From: CAVVSD01 sp963757125
Lineage (GTDB): Bacteria; Actinomycetota; Thermoleophilia; Solirubrobacterales; Solirubrobacteraceae
DNA length: 64,000 bases
Assembly: GCA_963757125.1 (NCBI GenBank)
Contig: CAVWQP010000009.1
Span: forward strand, 558,001 to 622,000
Reading direction: 5' to 3'
The notes beneath the pieces were generated by a model. It was not told where the DNA came from, ran no database searches, and saw only the letters and a list, made by a program, of their open reading frames with translations. Both the position numbers and the translations under genes were made by a program. Shown here one piece after another: positions 57,914 to 64,000 of this stretch (its first letter is position 1; every line of letters begins with the position of its first letter).

Positions 57914-59810
57914 CAGTCGATGGCCTCCCCGCTGAGCTCACCCAGACGCTCCCGGAGGATGAGGCGCATCGCGGCGTCGACGAGCGCGAGGTGCGAGAAC
58001 GCCTGCGGGAAGTTCCCCAGATGCCGTGCGGTGCGCGCGTCGAACTCCTCCGCGAACAGCCCCAGCGGCGATCCGATGCGCAGGAGCCGCTCCATGAGGT
58101 CACGCGCGCGCTGCATCTCGCCGATCCGCGTCAGGGCCGACACGAGCCAGAACGAGCAGATGAGGAACGTCCCCTCCTTGCCCGAGAGCCCGTCGTCGGT
58201 CTCCTCGGTCCGGTAGCGCAGGACGAAGCCGTCGTCGGTGAGCTCGTCGGCGATCGCCAGGACGCTCGCCCGCAGGACGGGATCATCGCCCGGCAGGAAG
58301 CCGAAGATCGCCGCGAGCAGGTTCGACGCGTCGAGCGCGTCGGTGTCGTAGTGCTGGCGCAGGACCTGCCGGTCGCTGACGCCGTGCGCCAGGATGTCCG
58401 CGCGGATCTCCGCGGCCGTCGCCTGCCACGTCCTGCTTCGTGCGCGTGGTCGCCGCGGATGCCGGCGAGCTGCGACGCGCGATCGAGCGCCACCCAGCAC
58501 ATGAGCTTCGAGGACACGTAGTGCTGCGGCGCCCCGCGCGCCTCCCAGATCCCCTGGTCGGGCTCGCGCCACACCGCCGTCGCGCACTCGGCCTGCGAGA
58601 GCACGATCGGCCACAGGCGGCGTGGGAGGCGCTCGCTGTGCCGGGTGTGCAGCAGGATCGCATCGAGGACGGCGCCGTAGACGTCGTTCTGGCGCTGCTG
58701 GAAGGCGCCGTTTCCGGTGCGGACGGGCTGTGCGCCGCCGTAGCCGGAGAGCTCGGGGTGGATCTCCTCGGTCAGGTCGCGGCGGCCGTCGATGCCGTAC
58801 ATGATCTGGAGGCCGCCGTCCTCGTTGGGCTCGAGGTCGGCGACGAACTGGATGAACTCCTCCGCCTCCCAGTCCAGGCCGAGGAGGTGCAGCGTGCGCA
58901 GCGTGAAGCTCGTGTCGCGCATCCACGTGTAGCGGTAGTCCCAGTTGCGCTCGCCGCCCGGCGTCTCCGGCAGCGAGGTGGTCAACGCCGCCACCGTCGC
59001 GCCGGTGGGCATGTACGTCAGGCCCTTGATCGTGAGCGCCGAGCGCTGGATCGCCTGGCTCCACGGGTGGTCGGGGAAGCGGGTGCTCGCCAGCCAGCGG
59101 CGCCAGAACTGCGTCGTCGCCTCCAGCCGCCGGACGGCGTCGTCGTGGTCGTCGGGCACCGCGAGGCCCTCGCTCCAGCTCAGCGCGCAGAAGCACGCGT
59201 CGCCCTTCTCGAGGACGTGCCTGGCGCGGACGCGACCACCCTCGATGCCGGCGACGAGATCGGTCCGCAGGCGCAGGGTCACGCCGGCCCCGGTCGCGTC
59301 CACGGTGTGGCGCTCCTCGTCTGCGAACTCCCAGTCGGCGGGTGAGCGCCCGTAGTCGAACACGGGCTCGCAGACGAGCTCGATCTCCACGCGGCCGTCG
59401 ATGCATCGGACGGTGCGCACGAGGAGGTGCTCGGCGTCCTCGTCGGTCGGCGGCCGGGTGTGCGGGGTGACGGTGTCGTCGTGCCGGCGCGGGCCGAGGA
59501 CGAGGGCGTCGCGGACGACCGCCCAGCCGGTCGACGTGTTCCACGTCGTGACGACGGTGTTCGTGCCCGGCTCGTAGTGGCGCGAGACCGGCACCTGCTG
59601 CCCGAACGGCGCGAAGCGGAAGCTGCCTGCCTCTCGGTCGAGCAGGCTGCCGAACACGCTGGGCGAGTCGAAGCGCGGCGCGCAGAGCCAGTCGATCGAC
59701 CCGTCGGGGGCGACGAGCGCCCCGGTGTGGCAGTCCGAGAGGAACGCGTAGTCCGCGATCGGCGGGAACGGCGAGCCCGCCGGGGCGGTCGACCCGGTTA
59801 CTTCGTCCAC
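57913..59810 (-). pseudogene. Glycoside hydrolase family 15 protein (frameshifted)
   Basis: A ~632-residue GH15 (glucoamylase/trehalase-type) enzyme. N-terminal beta domain IADYAFLSDCHTGALVAPDGSIDWLC, catalytic barrel with RNWDYRYTWMRDTSFTLR and the C-terminal Glu block KEGTFLICSFWLV. It would release glucose from trehalose or alpha-glucan. The frame breaks near 58430-58440 (one base missing; length 3n+2); the last ~170 codons lie in another frame. GTG 59810 overlaps the zwf end by 13 bases. Glucose made here could feed zwf after phosphorylation. Confidence 0.83.
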
Positions 59811-61177
59811 GGGCCGTACCACGCGCCGTGGCCGGCGACGAGCGCCTCGGCCTCCTTGGGCCCCCACGTCCCCTGGGCGTAGGCGTGGACGGGCGGCGGC
59901 GAGTCGAGCAGCGGCTGCATGATCCGCCAGGACTCCTCGACGTTGTCCTGGCGCGCGAACCGCAGCGTGTTGCCCGCCATCGCGGCCTCGATGAGGACCT
60001 CGTACGGCGTCGCGCCCTCGCCGCCCTCCTCCGCGAACTCCATGTCCAGCGTGATCTCCTCCGGCTCGGGGTGGTCGGCACGCCGGGCGTCGAGGATCAG
60101 CCGCACGCCGGTCCCGGGGTCGAAGCGCATGACGAGCTGGTTCGGCGCCGCGCACGTGGCTGGCCGGGAAGAACCCGAGCCGCGGCGGGTGCTTGAACAC
60201 GAGCCGGACCTCCGTCTCGTGGACCGGCAGGTGCTTGCCGGCGCGGATGAAGAACGGGACGCCGTGCCAGCGCCAGTTGTCGATCCTCAGCTGCAGCGCG
60301 ACGTAGGTCTCCGTGGTCGACGCCTCCCGCACGCCGGGCGTCCCGAGGTAGCCCGTGTACTGGCCGCGGACGTAGTGCTTCGGGTCCGCGGCGGGCATGG
60401 CGCGGAACACCGTCGTCATCCCGTCCTTCAGCGTCTGCGGATCACCGCCGGACGGCGGCTCCATCGCCGTCGCCCCGATGACCTGCATGATGTGGTTGAC
60501 CACGACGTCGCGCAGCGCCCCGACGGGGTCGTAGAAGCCGCCGCGGGTCTCGACGCCGAAGTTCTCGGCCATCGTGATCTGGACGCTCGCGACGTACAGC
60601 CGGTTCCAGACCGGCTCGAGCACCGTGTTGGCGAAGCGCAGGTAGAGCACCTCGTCCAGGCCCATCTTGCCCAGGAAGTGGTCGATGCGCAGGAGCTGGG
60701 ACTCGTCGAGGTGGCGGTGCACCTCGGCGTTGAGCGCGCGGGCGGAGGCGAGGTCGTGGCCGAACGGCTTCTCCACGACGACGCGCGCGTTCTTCGTCAG
60801 CCCCGCCTCCGCGAGGCTGCCGATGACCGAGCCGAACAGGGAGGGCGGGATCTCGAGGTAGAACACCGGCGTGGTCGCGCCGCCGATCGCGTCGCGGACG
60901 CGCTCGTACGTGGCCGGGTCCTTGAAGTCGCCCGAGACGTAGGAGAGGCGCTTGGCGAACCGGGCGAACACCTCGTCGTCGATCTTCTCGCCGGTCCCCG
61001 TGATGCACGCCTTCGCGTGCTCGCGGAGATGGTCGACGGACCAGTCGCTGCTGGCGACGCCGACGATCGGGCAGTGCAGCAGCCCGCGGCGCTCCAGCCG
61101 GTACAGCGATCGGAACGTCATGACCTTCGCCAGGTCGCCGGTGATACCGAAGATGACGAGGACGTCGGCAGTGGCCG

Positions 61178-61181
<4 letters not shown>
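59798..61181 (-). pseudogene. zwf: Glucose-6-phosphate dehydrogenase (frameshifted)
   Basis: A ~460-residue enzyme making 6-phosphogluconolactone and NAD(P)H. NADP-binding GITGDLAK at 12-19, substrate site RIDHFLGK at 165-172 (usually RIDHYLGK). The frame breaks near 60150 by one extra base: after RLGFFPAS the expected APNQLVMRFDPG is in another frame, then continues to 59798. Its ATG overlaps the gnd stop (ATGA). A functional zwf is expected in this organism, so error in the sequence is likely. Confidence 0.85.
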
Positions 61182-62200
<1,019 letters not shown>

Positions 62201-62371
62201 GTGGGGAGTCCTCTCGATCGCAGGGGGAGCGAGGAGTCTCCCCGATGCCGCGTGCGGCGTGCCAGCCGCTCTCGACCAGAGAAGCGTTTCGTCATGCAAC
62301 TACAATTGTGGATAAGAATTGACGTATTGGGTTGACACGGGCCCGCCCCAGGGCCTCACCTAGGAGATGAC

Positions 62372-63028
<657 letters not shown>

Positions 63029-63090
63029 AACCACCGCCGGCGGCACGTCCCGCGCGTGCAGTCGATGCGCGCGGACGTACGCTGATCGGC

Positions 63091-63747
63091 ATGGCGGCTC
63101 ACATCCTCGTCGTCGACGACGACCCCTCCGTCCGGCGCATGCTGGTGCGGACGCTCGGGGCGGAGGGCAACGAGGTCGAGTCGGCCGCCGACGGTGGCAC
63201 GGCGCTGGTCGCCGTCGAGCGGCGGGCCCCCGATGCCGTCGTCCTCGACGTCGCGATGCCCGGCATGGACGGGCTCGCTGTGTGCCGGCGGCTGCGCGAG
63301 CGGGGGCTCACCGCGCCGGTGCTGCTGCTCACCGCGCGCGACGCGGTGGCCGACCGCGTCGCGGGGCTCGAGGCGGGCGCCGACGACTACCTCGTCAAGC
63401 CGTTCGCGGTCGAGGAGCTACTCGCGCGGCTCGCGGCCATCGCGCGGCGCGGCCGGGGAACCGGCGGCGCGCTCGCCGCCGGATCGTTGCGACTCGATCC
63501 GGTCCGGCGCACCGTGACCCGCGACGGGCGCGACACGGAGCTCACGGACCGCGAGAGCGCGCTGCTCGAGCTGCTCATGCGCCACGCGCGGACCGTCGTG
63601 ACGCGCGAACGCGCCCTCGACGAGCTCTGGGGCGCGTCGGCGGTGGAGAACGTCGTCGACCGATGCGTCTCGAGCCTCCGGCGCAAGCTCGGCGACGCCG
63701 AGCTCATCCGGACCGTGCGCGGCGTCGGGTTCGTCCTGGAGCCCTGA
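63091..63747 (+). CDS. OmpR family response regulator
   Basis: A 218-residue regulator. Receiver domain with DDD at 9-11, phospho-acceptor Asp53, Thr81 and Lys103 (all present), then a winged-helix output domain from ~125 (LTDRESALLELLMRHARTVVTRE ... NVVDRCVSSLRRKLG). Followed three bases later by a sensor kinase, its cognate partner. Target genes are not visible; the MprA/PrrA-type pattern is typical of actinobacteria. Confidence 0.92.
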   Translation: MAAHILVVDDDPSVRRMLVRTLGAEGNEVESAADGGTALVAVERRAPDAVVLDVAMPGMDGLAVCRRLRERGLTAPVLLLTARDAVADRVAGLEAGADDYLVKPFAVEELLARLAAIARRGRGTGGALAAGSLRLDPVRRTVTRDGRDTELTDRESALLELLMRHARTVVTRERALDELWGASAVENVVDRCVSSLRRKLGDAELIRTVRGVGFVLEP

Positions 63748-63750
63748 ACC

Positions 63751-64000
63751 GTGCGCTCGTTGCGGCTGCGCATCGCGCTCGCGTCGGCGCTCGGCGTGTT
63801 CCTCGCCGTCGCCGCGCTGGGGACCGCGGCCGAGCTCGTCGTGCGCCACGAGCTGCGCGCGTCGCAGGACCGCGGGCTGCGTGGGCGGGCCGTCGACATC
63901 GCGCGCCTCAGCATCTCCGCGCCGGCGCTGCTCACGAGCCCGGGGGCGCTCGACGCGCCCTACGGCGGGCAGGACCTGCTCGTCGAGGTCGTCGACCGGC
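63751..64000 (+). CDS. Sensor histidine kinase, N-terminal fragment
   Basis: The first 83 codons of a kinase leaving the right edge. A first membrane helix (IALASALGVFLAVAALGTAAELVV, ~8-31) is followed by the start of an extracellular sensor region (RHELRASQDRGLRGRAVDIARL). GTG 63751 is three bases after the response regulator stop, so they form a two-component system. The signal is unknown. Confidence 0.85.
   Translation, partial: MRSLRLRIALASALGVFLAVAALGTAAELVVRHELRASQDRGLRGRAVDIARLSISAPALLTSPGALDAPYGGQDLLVEVVDR

Noticed and set aside
62332..62337. TTGACA as a full promoter for the peroxiredoxin gene
   Set aside because: No -10 hexamer lies 16-19 bases downstream, so I mention it only as a possible element.

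Overview
The window is about 70% G+C DNA from a high-GC actinobacterium. The exported collagen-like protein with tandem NNSI-type decapeptides (39842-40561), the system I-like ccmE/ccmF pair, the frequent GTG starts and the many 4-base gene overlaps point to the Thermoleophilia (Solirubrobacterales-like). That placement is inference from gene content, not a phylogeny. I saw no tRNA, rRNA, CRISPR array, IS element or phage block.

Layout. 1-4615: histidine-kinase tail, cyclase-family hydrolase, HxlR regulator divergent from an MFS-GNAT-LLM oxidoreductase operon, and an alpha/beta-hydrolase remnant. 4636-10190: LexA-boxed dinB, ppk2, amidase-transglutaminase, nitroreductase-FadR. 10187-15083: FAD oxidase-SDR pair divergent from a TetR gene, then a FAD monooxygenase divergent from a carboxymuconolactone decarboxylase-like gene. 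15080-22389: winged-helix protein, then a cobalamin riboswitch controlling five overlapping or abutting genes. 22386-26382: two near-identical substrate-binding lipoproteins and an acetamidase. 26916-31373: molybdenum hydroxylase large subunit, NAD-binding protein, rpiA, MTH1187 protein, zinc ribbon. 31497-34670: ccmE-ccmF-ccmI-secG. 34667-37867: SnoaL-like protein, tldE, tldD. 38347-39755: LysR and SnoaL-like genes. 39842-45230: exported proteins and a LuxR regulator. 45467-47909: GH26 lipoprotein, ROK kinase, ferredoxin. 47983-57095: GntR-linked aromatic/alcohol catabolism. 57100-62200: gnd-zwf-GH15-DsbA-like. 62372-64000: peroxiredoxin and a two-component pair.

The most interesting system is 16084-22389. 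A cobalamin riboswitch precedes two DUF4430 proteins (the family of the transcobalamin beta domain), EcfT, a fused double EcfA ATPase, and an ECF S-component fused to a QxxDGGF-repeat alpha/alpha barrel. That barrel is the fold class of the alpha domain of intrinsic factor and transcobalamin. I read it as a B12 importer with its own intrinsic-factor-like capture modules split over several polypeptides.

A second theme is a local regulon. Two near-identical inverted repeats (50886-50906 and 56209-56228) lie in two divergent promoter regions and link an extradiol dioxygenase/monooxygenase operon, an MDO-like alcohol dehydrogenase with MoxR and CoxE partners, an aldehyde dehydrogenase and a muconolactone isomerase-like gene. 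The nearby FCD-type GntR regulator is the obvious candidate.

Caution: nine otherwise well-conserved genes (both substrate-binding proteins, ccmF, tldE, tldD, the collagen-like gene, the DsbA-like gene, GH15 and zwf) each carry one net single-base frameshift, seven of them +1. This looks more like residual sequencing indels than genuine decay.
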